Below, piece after piece: positions 35,544-47,200 of a stretch of 64,000 bases of DNA. The notes below the pieces were generated by a model that had not been told where the DNA came from, searched no databases, and worked only from the letters and a program-made list of their open reading frames with translations. The position numbers and the translations under genes were made by a program. The stretch covers positions 11,739,826 through 11,803,825 of the forward strand of contig NC_051140.1 of assembly GCF_014839805.1 (NCBI RefSeq), given 5' to 3'. The first letter of the stretch is position 1, and every line of letters starts with the position of its first letter. The stretch comes from Manduca sexta. Its lineage: Eukaryota; Arthropoda; Insecta; Lepidoptera; Sphingidae.

Positions 35544-37195
35544 ATTTTATCGCAAAATATAATGATAAGTGGACAATTTGCCGCTGTTTTGAACACATGT
35601 CACAAACATAAAGAAAGATATTCTTGTCATCGTGTATTTTAAACGATTTCCTTCCGTCGCTACAAAACTTTACAAACATGTTGTTGCATTTCGATAGAGC
35701 CGTGAGAGACATTCCGCGAATATCAGTGCGAATATCGAAAAACATTTTAAACACTTTATTGCTTTCTAATCACCTTAATAACTTAAAGGGGCCATTAAAT
35801 GTATATTTCTTAATTATATTGAGAGAAAGAAAACATATATGTTTGGGTTTTCACACAATTCCAGTGTTGAATCCTCGAAATTGCACCAAATACAATAATC
35901 ATAATTAAAAAGTTGCAGATTCCTCGTATACTATTACATTCATATGAATGAATAGTAATCTAATTGACAAACGATCATTAAGTAATTATTGCATTGCAGG
36001 TGGAATTTGATAATTATCAATAAATATTATGTTGATTGATATATTTATTTTTAAGTCGTTACCACGCGGATTAGAAATAAATTGAATAGCGGTTGAAAAT
36101 CAGTTCTAACAAGGGCCTGAATAATGTTGAACGTACTTTTTGAAAATTAAAATATAGTACAGTTCAAACTAAGGCAATAATAATTTATCTTTAATTTAAT
36201 TACGTCCTTTTTAATTATGTTTGTAAATTGATGTTTCGATTCTTAATAGGACAGGGTGTTATCAAAAAAGAACAATTGACTTAGCGTTAGACTAAGTATG
36301 TTGATCCCTTACATACTTAGCACGATGGTGAAAACTTCGTGGTTTTGTCAAGTGGTAAGACACCTAAGTAAATTCCATTTGAACCTTTTTATTACGGCTT
36401 AAGACATTTTTTCTATACTTGCCGCGTAACTTGACAATTGCGCCTGAGACTAAAAATGGAAATCTAACTCAGATCGACGTCATTTAATAATGTTTATCTA
36501 CTCACAGATCCAAATCAGGCATTACTTTTCAGATTTATAGATAATTTGCATGTGGTTTGATTTGTTACGCATTTATTACATAAATTGCGAGAACTTATAC
36601 TACAGTTTATTGTAAAAACATTAAGACTGTGTACATAAATTAATCGGTCACTTGCACGACACACAATCATATAAATCATAACCAAGTGTGGAACATTGCT
36701 ATAATTTATCCCAAATACGTCGTACAAATTTAATTTACGCGTTTCATTGTTTTACAAACGTTGCCAAATCTAACTTGACAAATATCATGTCGGCGTTAGT
36801 ATATTTGTACCATTTCTTTGTTATAAAATGTTTGAATACAATTCAATTTGTTTTTTATTGTAATTAGATTTTATCTATAAAATACAGTGTATCTGAGTTT
36901 ACTTTGCTTCTTGATTATTTAAGTTCATCTGAAGAATCACTAACAACTCAATGACAACTGATACTAGTATTTTATATAATAAACTTATACTCTTTTCGAT
37001 TCCAGTACTGTTGAAGATAAGTCAGTTATCATAAAACAGTTTTATTCCAGAGAGTTATTGAAGTTTATCAACGAATCCATTAAGCGACAATAAATCGTAG
37101 GTAACTATAAAAATCTGGATAAAAGACGTCAATTCATGTCACTACGAGTCCGCTTACATAAAAGTAAGTCATAATTCCAATACTTTTATGATATT

Positions 37196-37481
37196 GAAAA
37201 TCTAGCTGACTGAGTCGGTGGCATAGTTGTACTGCATGCGCGGTACGACAGCGCTCTGAGGTCCTGGGTTCGAATCCCGGGTCCGGCAAAGTGATATTTA
37301 GATTTTTCTGCTTAATATCAGCCTGGAGTCTGGAATTTGTGCCCGATATGGCGATAGGTTCGCCCCCTATCACATCCTGGGACGGAAAACACTTGGCGAA
37401 AAGTGGGTGCCCTGGTTGCACCTCTGCATACCCCTTCGGGGATAAATGCTTGATGGTGTGTGTGTGTGTGAAAATCTAGCT
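37196..37481 (+). mobile_element. Full-length tRNA-headed SINE with perfect 12-bp target duplication
   Basis: The SINE proper is 37208-37469. GAAAATCTAGCT lies directly before it (37196-37207) and after it (37470-37481). The head contains an A-box-like GGTGGCATAGTTGTA and a perfect B box GGTTCGAATCC at 37267-37277. The body has CCCGATATGGCGATAGGTTC, GCCCCCTATCACATC, GGGACGG, and ends CCCCTTCGGGGATAAA with a (GT)n tail. RNA polymerase III transcription and retrotransposition by a partner LINE are expected for such elements. The exact duplication makes this the youngest-looking SINE here. The open frames across it (37134-37421 minus and 37291-37479 plus) are not genes. Confidence 0.92.
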
Positions 37482-38046
37482 ATTTTAGATCAAAACTAAG
37501 AAGTTCCCTAAAGAAATTTTAAAATTGTATTTCAGCTAAAGCTACGTACGTCGTTTAACCATTCATAAGATAATAACATAGTTTACCTTCAGCATAATTT
37601 TTATGTTTCAAAGGTTTTGAATTACAAAGTCACAAAATCTCCATTGTTCTTTTGCCAACAACCTGACATTCATTGTAATGAATATCATAAAGGGTAACAA
37701 ACAACCTCCTGAAAACATAAAGGTACCTGAAAGCAACAATTTCTCTTTAGGTAAGTTATTGAGAAAATATAATAAATGCCTTGCTTTGGTACAAAGTAAT
37801 TTATATCAAACATCTAAAGCCCTTATTAACTAAATCAAATAAATTACCTGTAGTCGACATAATCTACGACGTAGTATGGCTTTTCTTTGAAAGTATTGGA
37901 ATGGTACTGTTTTGTGTAGATAATCTATACTTATTATATAATAAAAGAATATAAACATCAAACATATAATAAAAGAATATAAACATCAACCTACTAGTTT
38001 ACTATAAAACTGTAATATTTTACTTTTCGTAAAAAAAATTGACGTT
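37482..38046. other. AT-rich DNA between two SINEs
   Basis: No gene. Contains a short exact tandem duplication with 28-bp period at 37936-37989. Confidence 0.6.
37936..37989. repeat. Tandem duplication, 28-bp period
   Basis: The 26-base block starting ATATAATAAAAGAATATAAA and ending CATCAA occurs at 37936-37961 and 37964-37989. An exact local duplication. Confidence 0.85.
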
Positions 38047-38310
38047 TATAATGTTAGCCCTTGCTTCGGTGGCGTAGTTGTATTTTCACCGCTAACCCGG
38101 GTTCGAATCCAGTATTAGAAAAAGTAATATTAGGCTTTACTGTCCAAATCAGCCTTGCGTATGGAATTTGTACCAAGTATGGCGATAGACTTGCCCCGTA
38201 TCAAGTCATGACACAAAAATACATGGCGAAAAGAAAGTGCCTTAGTCGCATCTCGGCCCCTCGCGAGTATAAAGTCGAAATGTTTATTTGTATTGATTAT
38301 ATAATGTTGG
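38047..38310 (+). mobile_element. Older SINE of the 37.2-kb family with target duplication
   Basis: The SINE proper is about 38058-38299. TATAATGTTAG (38047-38057) and TATAATGTTGG (38300-38310) flank it and match at 10 of 11 positions. The head has CTTCGGTGGCGTAGTTGTA and a perfect B box GGTTCGAATCC at 38100-38110. Part of the region between the A and B boxes is lost compared with 37208. Body blocks are GGAATTTGTACC, TATGGCGATAGACTTGCCCC, ACATGGCGAAAAG and CCCCTCGCGAGTATAAA. The frame at 38061-38534 is just this SINE read through into flanking sequence, not a gene. Confidence 0.88.
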
Positions 38311-38346
38311 TAGTAAATAATATAATAACACGAGTCTCAGTATTCT

Positions 38347-38425
38347 TACTGCTAAGCACAGGCTTTCTCTGCTACCGAGAAGGTTTAAGACACAGTCCAG
38401 ACCTTGTGCGAGTTCGTTATTTGGT
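38347..38425 (-). mobile_element. Decayed 3' part of the 43.6-kb SINE family, antisense
   Basis: TACTGCTAAGCACAGGCTTT, CTCTGCTACCGAGAAGGTTT and AGACACAGTCCA resemble the reverse complement of the SINE at 43597-43928, where GTAGACTAAGGCCTCATCCC, TCTCAGTATTAGAGGAGGCC and CGTGCTCAGCAGTGGGC occur. No head, tail or duplication is visible. An old fragment. Confidence 0.5.
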
Positions 38426-38429
38426 ACCT

Positions 38430-41400
38430 AGTTACTTGATCACTTGGGCCATACCGATATGTGGTTCACGCTTCACCAGTAATCACATTCGTTCGAATGA
38501 AATTGATATTAAAATAAGGCATTTTTTCTCATAATAGAATTCCGTTTAACTTTTGTAGGTATTGAATATAACTTTCGGTATTCGCAGAAAGTAAAAGACA
38601 AACTTTTATTATTACTAACATTTCGGTAAAAATAGTGTACAATATTATGTTTTATGAGTTATTCTAAATAATATCTTACTAACCAGAATACACTGTTCTT
38701 CCAATAACAAAACGCACAAAACAATTACTTAATATATTGCATAAAATATCTACAGAATGTTGTCGGTATATTCTAAAACAGAATCCAATCGAAGCGGCAC
38801 TATATTTGCGAATAATATCAAAGTACATCCTGCTCCGATAAATTGAGAACGCTAGCAAGTGATACAAAGCAAATGTTGAAATGACACCAACTGGTGGATG
38901 CTATTAAACGCGCCAGTACATATTGCGTTGTAACTATTAAAGGTTTTACAGCTGGAGTCGTGTATGGGCTGAACGGGGTTTGTTCCTCGGCATGATCTAA
39001 TTTTGTCTCAGTAGGAAGGCGGTAAAACGGCGTAATGGGCCTGAACAAAACGGCCCTGATTTATGGAGGGCAAGCCACCCAGCTCGTTCTGACATAAATA
39101 GAAAGTGGCAGACACCCTGAAAAGGGTTACGCGAATTTAATATATGTTTGTAGCGTGCCCCAACAAATAAAACTAACTACTATTACACAGCCGCAAATGG
39201 AGTACATCAACGCGGGCGGATGCAATGGGGGATATCGGAATTCATTGTGCATGCTAACATTATTAAATATGCGAAAGAAACTGTCTGTTGCGCTTTCAAG
39301 GCTAAGCCTCGGTTAGGTTTCTGAAGTTTTAGAACTGTTTCATATTTACCACAAAAACAAATTCCACACAGGTAAATCCGCGAGTAAGACTTAGTATTGC
39401 GCAATAAACCTGTTAAATTTAAGATGCGCATGTTTAATAAATGCTATCATAATATAGATTGTAATTCCTACAATTCTCCTGCGAGATGAAATAGTCTGTA
39501 TCAGCATTGTTGATACGTTTCATCTGCAGAGAATAATATCTGAAAATGCTAGTCGATTTCAAATGTACAATACATTCATGTCGCATACACGTACGAACCA
39601 GTTAATTAAGTTTTAATAAATACGTCTTCGTAGATATACATAAAATGTTTTGCTTTAGTTCTTTTATCGATTAACATAAATTAATTATTTAAGTGTACGA
39701 TTAAAATCCCCAAGTAACAGCCCCTTCCCAAATTTATATGATAATTATATATTTCCAGATAAGTACATAGGCATAAATAAACTTTTGTAGCAATTTATTT
39801 GGTATCTTGATGTTAAGCCGATATTAATAGTTTTCTAATCATTGCTTTTTGGGTTTCTTTTATAGGTAGAGATGAATTCGAAGGAATAAACAAGTAACTG
39901 ACAACATACATTGAAATACGACATATTTTTAAGACTCTCAAATGTAATATTGTGCTGAAAAACCAATACATTTTTCATTACGATGCTATTACCAGTAACC
40001 AATAGTGTTTTTATATACAAATAAAATGTGACAACTTTTGTCCACCTGTAACTGTTGGTTAGACTGAAATCATTAAGTCTCCCAGAATTCGAAGCTATTG
40101 TGCCTTTTACCTTAAATTACAAAACAAAGGCCTATAAACTACATTATAACAAATGTAATGTGAAACACAAGCGCCATATACATATTTTAATAATACAATA
40201 AACAAACCCTTATCAAAGTCTATTACACGCACATAACATCTTTATATAGTTTAATACAAAGATGGTAATACAGCACGCATAATTGCCAGATTTTTCTTTC
40301 TATAACATTAAATTAATTAGGCTGTAGAATAGATTAATTTTAATTACAGAAACACGCAATTTGTTAGCCTTTACAGTTTACTTAATATTAACAATTCGAA
40401 TAGATACACAAAATATTAAAGGTCATCAACTTGTGTTGAGGATTTTTTGTTACTTGTAAAATATACCCGCCGTTGTATTAAATTACGCGTAAATGTTCCT
40501 GGCAACGATCGTGTGAACACTGAACAGTCTAACGGCCACTATTTATGCAAGTTAAATACATTACTGCCAGGATAATCAGACAGTTACCTAGATCCAGAAG
40601 CTAAAACCCATTTGTTATTTACACCTATCTAAACAATTTACCTTGTCATTGAACTTAAGTAGATGATGATTAAAATCTACAAGTTAAACTGGCAAGTAAA
40701 AGAGTAACTTATATTGCTGCCATTAATAATTCCGAACACAATCTTTGAGGTGTATACATACCAGCTTTGGGTGAAATAATTTCTTTACGTCCGAGCACAC
40801 TGGTCTCGCACACTGTAAAAAAAGGTTTTATAGGTCGTAAAGTCAATTGATCCTTAAATTAAAGCCGGGCTTCTTTAATCCAATCCTTTGTATGTAACAC
40901 ATACTAAACGGAAAAGGTCTTAATCTTCGTATAAATTGAAGTCCAATGGTCAATATAACCGACTTTCGACATACATTGGTATAAATGTACCAATGTATAA
41001 TAGTATAATGATAAAAATATCTATATTCTATCTATAATTTCGAACGCCACAACTTTGTCACCGTAATATTATATTGATTTAAAAAGATATTTTATATACA
41101 TTATAATATATACCCATTTTTTATAATAATAATAATGCATTTATTTGTTGAATACTGTAAAAAGTTGTTACATGTTATTAATTAGCTCATAGTATTCTGC
41201 CGTTTTCAGCGTACAAATATTTTCATTAAAACTTTTCATGAAAGAAATCATTTACAGAATAATAATATTTATCAAGAAGGAACTTAAATAATTTACATTT
41301 GAATATATTCAATTTAAGAATTTTGAAATCATCGGGTAATTTATTATAGATATATATTGCCATACAGTATACATTGATTGAAAATAATTTATTGTAGAAG

Positions 41401-42771
41401 TATTATACAAATAATGGAAGGCAATAAAATATTATAATATTATATCAACATCATATATAAACTAAAACTTAAAAAATAATCTTTCTAACATTTTACTCAC
41501 ATAATAGATTGACATTATAGTATGTTAAATGTCACCCGGTGGTCTTAAGAATCCCTTTAAAGAGCATTACAGAGTTTATAGAGGGTCCCTTATCTGAACC
41601 TGAGGACACAGGTGGACTTACTGTGCTCCGCTGTATATATTTGATGTATCCCCCTAACAGCCACTCTCTATTATATTGTACGTTAATGTGCAAGTATATT
41701 CAAAGTCCCGTCGATACATAGCATAATACTCGGTCCGTAAGTTCCTTGGGACTTTACTTAGACACCTAACGATTTGTGTTTGTATGTTCCACTAAATACG
41801 GTGAATACAAAGTGGTCTATTCAGCATATATATCACTACACTTATCCGGCACAAACTCAGTGCGTCACCAAACAAGTATGGCCTCCAGCAAGTAATGATA
41901 TTCTGTTGCCGGCCAGAAACGTCCACGCAACAAAAGGGACTGCCCGCACAAACATTTGTATGGAAAAGTAAGGAAAACATTTTTTCAACGTTTCATATAA
42001 TTTTGTTACAATACAAAAGTCGACAGCTTTGTTGTGAACAAAAACATATATTTTTAACAAAACGTAAATAAGTCCTGTAAAATAAATTAATCCTAACAAT
42101 TTACGAGCAAGAATTGCAGAGAAATCACACGATATACACTTTTAGTAAGAATAATTGCATACTTACACAATTTAAGAATTAACTCTTGTTATGCATTACT
42201 TATTTTGTCTTTACGGACCGCGCAGATGCTATAAATTTGCACCAGCACCGCAACATACCTGGTGGCAGCGAGTTTTCAATATTTCTTTAATATGGACTTA
42301 GCAATTGGTTCAACAAGATGCTAAATAAATCAACAATGGTTTTTGTGACAGTAGCTTCTATTATAATTTGCGCCACTTTGGTACTTTAAATAGTTGAAGC
42401 AAAATAGTTGTCAATTTTATAGTAATCGTATATAAATGAAATATTGACAAGTCATTGCCACAGTTTGGATCGTTCCCGTACAGAAATCTAATAATCTAAT
42501 CTGCGGTAACCTTTATAATTTTCAAGCAAAATTTATTCACAGAAAAGTACCTTATTATGATAACGAATATTTACCTAATCAAATACGTGCCGAATAAAGT
42601 ACTTGAGCATTTACATAACTTGATACATGTAAACATTAATTTATTTACCATAAAGCTATACAAGGAAAAATACATTTATAAAGTAGATGGCCATTTAATT
42701 ATGAATAAATATTTATTTAATTCATGTTTATTATAATACAATTTGCCCATAAATCGTTATTTATATACTTC
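38430..42771. other. 4.3 kb AT-rich DNA without a recognisable gene
   Basis: Frames such as 38818-39048, 39207-39431, 41539-41721 and 41774-41971 are short and motif-free. A moderately GC-rich pocket lies at about 38940-39140. A bulged hairpin is present at 39474-39533. The stretch 41130-41480 is extremely AT-rich and may be an old LINE 3' UTR, but I could not support this. Confidence 0.45.
39474..39533. repeat. Bulged hairpin, AGATGAAA / TTTCATCT
   Basis: AGATGAAA (39484-39491) and GTATCA (39498-39503) pair with TGATAC (39511-39516) and TTTCATCT (39518-39525). Further outer pairing involves TCTC/GAGA-type bases. The bulge is asymmetric and the loop short, which is unusual for a microRNA precursor. 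Could be a structured element or chance. Confidence 0.4.
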
Positions 42772-42865
42772 CAGGGGCAAAACAATAAGTGGGTCACCTG
42801 ACGGTAAGTAAATACCGCTCCCCATAAATATCCACGATAGCAAAAGAATCAATTCGTTGCTGGCT
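42772..42865 (+). repeat. Dispersed repeat with CACCTGACGGTAAGTA core
   Basis: GGGTCACCTGACGGTAAGTA, AATACCGCTCCCCATAAATA, TCCACGATAGC and TTCGTTGCTGGC align with CACCTGATGGTAAGTG and its following blocks in the copies at 16551 and 49521. Non-coding relic. Confidence 0.6.
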
Positions 42866-43585
42866 CAAACAATAACAACAAATTCAATCTCATTATTTGA
42901 GAAATATTACTTATCCAATTACTAAACTAGTAATTATAGTTTTTTTTCGATTCTGTACTAGAGATCTAGATTGCTCCTTCAGTCCTACATTCTATAATCA
43001 CATCCTACGTAGTGTCATCACGTATTGCATTTAGAAATCTTTATGTTCTGAGAAGGTCCACCAGTACTGCATTCGTTCTATTTCCGTGCAGCGACATGGG
43101 TGGCGGGACGCTATAAATCAACGCAATTTGTTCCTAGAAATATTTGATCGCCAGTTAATATACGGCCGATATAATTAGAATAATAATAATAATATGTAAT
43201 ACGTTTCCCGGATGTAGCCGCAATTCTATTACGTTATATGAAAGGAACGCGTTCTCTTGTGTTACAGTCATCCTAAACAATATGTTTATAGTGAGTTTTA
43301 ATAAAATATGATTGTAATGAAGCCATTTAAGACGCGGTTGCATACGAAAACTAATTACCTTCCGTCAGATGAAGACCGCAGCCGTTCCTAACAGGCCGAA
43401 GATGGCCACATGGATTTTTGGTTGGTATAATGGTGCATAGGATGTATAATACAGTGTTGGTACCCACGAGTATTTCACTCAGCGGTCAGTCGAACTGAAG
43501 CCAATATTGAAGGCCCTTTTAAAGGCTGGCAGAACCCGACAGAACAGCTTAATTGCATTAAAATTATCATTATTTCAACACATAC
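42866..43585. other. AT-rich DNA, no gene seen
   Basis: No gene or repeat supported. Ends at the target duplication of the SINE at 43597. Confidence 0.5.
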
Positions 43586-43939
43586 TTACCTAATATACCG
43601 ATTAAGCGGCGATAACCTGGCTGGGTGTGGAACGGTCTGCCAAGACGAATGTCCGCAGGTTCAAATCCCAAGGGCACACAACTCTGACTTTTCTAAAAAA
43701 TCATGTGTGTATTCTTTGTGAATTTATCGTTCGCTTTAACGGTGAAGAAAAACATCGTGAGGAAACCTGCACATCCGAGAAGTTCTCTATAGGAATTTCG
43801 AAGGTGTGTGAAGTCTACCAATCCGCACCAGGCCAGCGTGGTAGACTAAGGCCTCATCCCTCTCAGTATTAGAGGAGGCCCGTGCTCAGCAGTGGGCAAG
43901 TATCTAATACAGGGCTGATATTATTATATTACCTAATAT
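43586..43939 (+). mobile_element. tRNA-headed SINE (second family), full length, 11-bp target duplication
   Basis: The SINE proper is 43597-43928. TTACCTAATAT flanks it exactly at 43586-43596 and 43929-43939. The head has CTGGCTGGGTGTGGAACGG (A-box region) and a B box GGTTCAAATCC at 43658-43668. The body carries AACATCGTGAGGAAACCTGC, GTGTGTGAAGTCTACCAATC, GGCCAGCGTGGTAGACTAAG and GAGGAGGCCCGTGCTCAGCA, followed by an AT-rich GGGCTGATATTATTATA tail. The tail resembles those of RTE-type LINEs and may mark its mobilising partner (inference). The frame at 43627-43872 is not a gene. An antisense, internally deleted relative lies at 58105-58304. Confidence 0.92.
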
Positions 43940-43945
43940 TATGCA

Positions 43946-44198
43946 CTCCGACTACTTCAGTGACGTAGTTGTATTACAGTACGACTGCAGTCCTGAGGTC
44001 TCGGATTTGATCCGCGAATAGGGCAAAGTGATATTGAGTTTTTCTACTCAGTATCAGCCCTGGGTCTAGGATTTGTTCCCGATATGACGATAGGCTCGCC
44101 TCCTATCACACGATGGAACGAAATACACAGTAGAAAGTGTGTGCACCTGTTGCGCCACTGCCTATTCCTTCGGGGATAAAAGGTGTGAGTGTGTGTGC
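43946..44198 (+). mobile_element. Older SINE of the 37.2-kb family, abutting another SINE
   Basis: The head is ACTTCAGTGACGTAGTTGTA with a decayed B box (GGATTTGATCC at 44003-44013). The body has CCCGATATGACGATAGGCTC, GCCTCCTATCACA, GTGTGTGCACCTGTTGCGCC and CCTTCGGGGATAAAAGGTGT, and the tail is a short (GT)n. A 6-bp TATGCA occurs on both sides (43940-43945 and 44199-44204) and may be a short target duplication. It starts only a few bases after the 3' duplication of the SINE ending at 43939, but the two belong to different families. Confidence 0.82.
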
Positions 44199-44204
44199 TA
44201 TGCA

Positions 44205-47200
44205 AAACCACAATAATGATATTCACACTAAAATATTTTACTAGTAGGTTACTATTATCTATATTATGTGAAGTATATAGCTATAAATAAATGTTTATTA
44301 ACATGGCGTAAAATTATAAAGAGAAGATAAATTGTTCACTACATTTTATATATGATAATAAAAAATACTTGTATATACTTACTACATTTACTGTGCCAAG
44401 AAATAACTTTAAAATGAAAACTTATTTTTTAGGAGATTATCCCTAAAGCTTGGAGAGACAGTCAGCTTAAACAGAAGTACGGCTTACTGAACCTTTGATG
44501 TATGTGCGCATAACCGACCCAAAATAACCAGACATCTTTATGATGTTTCTTAGAACACCTCAACTTTCGTTTCTGAAAGTGTGATGAAAGACTTAATAAT
44601 ATTCTAAGTATTTTATGGGCTGAATGTACTACGTTATGAACGAAAACTAAGAACAAAGGCTTTACGGATTTCGCAGTAACTAGGCAACCGACTTCCATGA
44701 ATTATGTTCTAAAAATATATTTTCTTAATATTTTCCAAATTGTTTTCAATTTATTATTATATTACATAAACTATAAAAGTTAATTTTATGTGTTGCCAAT
44801 AAAGAAGTCTTCCGATTATGTTTAGATAAAAAGATTCTTAATTTCACAATCACACAAGGCACTTACAGTTACCGTTTTGGTGAAGACGCGATTTTTAGAC
44901 GGACAAATCTTTTATCTAATACCTGCGTGTGTGTAGAAAAATAAATTATTAAAATTTTGAGATACTGATAATTTTGTTCCATAGACATTAAATATAATAT
45001 ATGATCACGTTGTTAGTATAATGTGTACAAGGACAAAATTTTAATATTCACCTATTCATTTATTATTTATTTATAATTTCCAACACTGAATAACACTAAT
45101 AACAAACTGAAACTTAAATCCCTTCCCGCTGAAACATAATAAATATCAGAGTCGTGTCTAAAATTAAACTCATAAATTATAACTAGATATCTATAATGAG
45201 GTATAATAAATAAGAGAATAAAACGAACAAAAACAAAAGTTATTAATAATGACAAAAGTGCGGTACTAAAAGGTGTTCGTTAATTTACCGTTAGTTTAGG
45301 TTATTCCTTCCGGAACTATTTGCGCGCTCGTTAACGTAATGGAGCAGAGGGCTAGACAAATGGTTGGCAGAGGACGGAATCAACGAGCCAACTAGAAGGA
45401 AACAACGGTCTGTAAGAGCGCTGCGGGCTGCGGTAATGGCTATTCCTAAATAAGTCTTATACCGATTACTGACGGTTAATGGGCCGATTTTACCGCAACA
45501 CGATTAATTATTCATATCATTATGATTCCGATCAAAATTGTTTGGGCACAAATAACATGTCGGATTTGTTAATGTATTTTACGAAAATATACCGTACTAA
45601 CTTCTATTCGTTATGTTCGTTACATATGTTACATATATTCATGAACACTGATTATTGAATTATTATGATCTCAGAATAATATCTAAAGCTAATTAAATCA
45701 CTATCATTAGATCTACTGTAATTATTTATGTCTATTTTAATCACTGTTATCAATAGTAACATAAAAGTATATATCTGATTTAACATCTTCAAATTAAGCC
45801 GAAGTACTTCCCGCATTCTTACTAAAAAAAATACATTATACTAAACACCGTTGAGAGTTCATAATATTTATGTGGAAGTAAAAAGAAGAATAACATTATA
45901 TAACAGCACATGCGTGAAGAACGTGCGGTATCCCTTGCGGACACAGTCAGGACAATAATTGAATTAACCCCAACCATGTAGTCGTCACTCTAGCTAAGAT
46001 GACAAGGGTTTTTTTTATTATTCAAGCAATGTAGCCTGTCAAAAAGAAAAACAATTTCGTATTATATTTAGAAACAATATATTCGGTTTCTTTCACAAGT
46101 AAACTAAATAATAATAATTTTCAATCGAGCTCAAAAGGTGGATTGTCCTCAATTCGTTGAATTTTTTCATTTTGTTCAGCGATAAGTTTTTATCCAGCGA
46201 TCAGATTTAAATGATTCTTTTTGCAATCGATGTCGTCTAGCGTCTGAACATTCCCATTTTAATTAAATTAGTATAGGACCTTTAAATTCGAAGATACGGA
46301 AACACATCAAATCAAATTGAATTTTAATGTTTCTTTTTATGTTGGGTTTATAACGTCGACCATAATCATAATGGTGTTGTTTAGCCTTGAACTTCTAAAA
46401 TGCAAAATTCCTCAAAAATAAAATATAGAATGAGAATTATTCTTTTTGTATTGAATTTACAAGCAATATAATCTTTCGAATAGTTTTTTTTATGTTTATA
46501 TGATTTTCATTCAATTTTATTTTTTTTTTGGAATCACCTTATATTGTTGATTTTTTTTTATCTTAGTTTATCTGTTACTTAGCTTAGCTTGCAATTTCAG
46601 TTAGGCACCGACTCCTTCTTTTAATAAAAGTTTCATAAAATGGGAATCGCAAAGTACCTGTCGCTCAAAATAGAGGAAACAAGAGCATACAGCTATGTAT
46701 CCATTTGAAAATTAGGGAGGGTGGCGTCTTGACTCAAAGAAATCATCGAAAAGCCGTCTTCAAATATTACTTACAACAATGCCAATGGCAATCTCACACG
46801 TAGCATCTATTCAAGTACATTCACAGCTAAAATTGTAAACGTCAGCTAGGTGAAGACTCATCAATAACCATTCACAACAATAAACAATCGCCATAGCCTT
46901 AATCGGTATGGATATATTCATTCATTTATTCATTAATAAAAGACTAATTCACAATCAAACTTACCTTACGAGCGTCGTCACTCGTGGCCGAAGGGTTAAA
47001 CTTGACACTCACCATTTTAAATTAGATGTGTAATAGTAAATTGGTATTGAATATCTCAGTGAGCAACATACCTCCTTCATAACTGAAATTAGATTTGCTG
47101 ACAAGACAATTCACTTACGACACGCAGTGTGTCTATCCTACGCTTATGCCCACGCAATTTTATAAGCCCATGTCTACTGCTAAGAGTACCTAATTCATAA

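Larger units (their letters stand above)
33490..37195. other. 3.7 kb AT-rich DNA without a recognisable gene
   Basis: Frames at 34441-34680, 34809-34997, 35530-35754, 35624-35908 and 36515-36727 overlap on opposite strands or lack motifs. It includes a GC-richer pocket at 34820-34990 and a 44-bp-period duplication at 35471-35543. No RNA genes. Confidence 0.5.

Noticed and set aside
37208..37290. Possible tRNA gene
   Set aside because: It has a perfect B box, but the unit is flanked by a target duplication that includes the non-tRNA body and (GT)n tail.
38061..38534. 157-codon plus-strand open frame, second longest in the window
   Set aside because: Its first half is exactly the SINE at 38058-38299 and its end overlaps an antisense SINE fragment, so it is translated repeat sequence.
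41130..41480. Possible LINE 3' UTR in a very AT-rich stretch
   Set aside because: General appearance only. No second copy in the window and no terminus could be identified.
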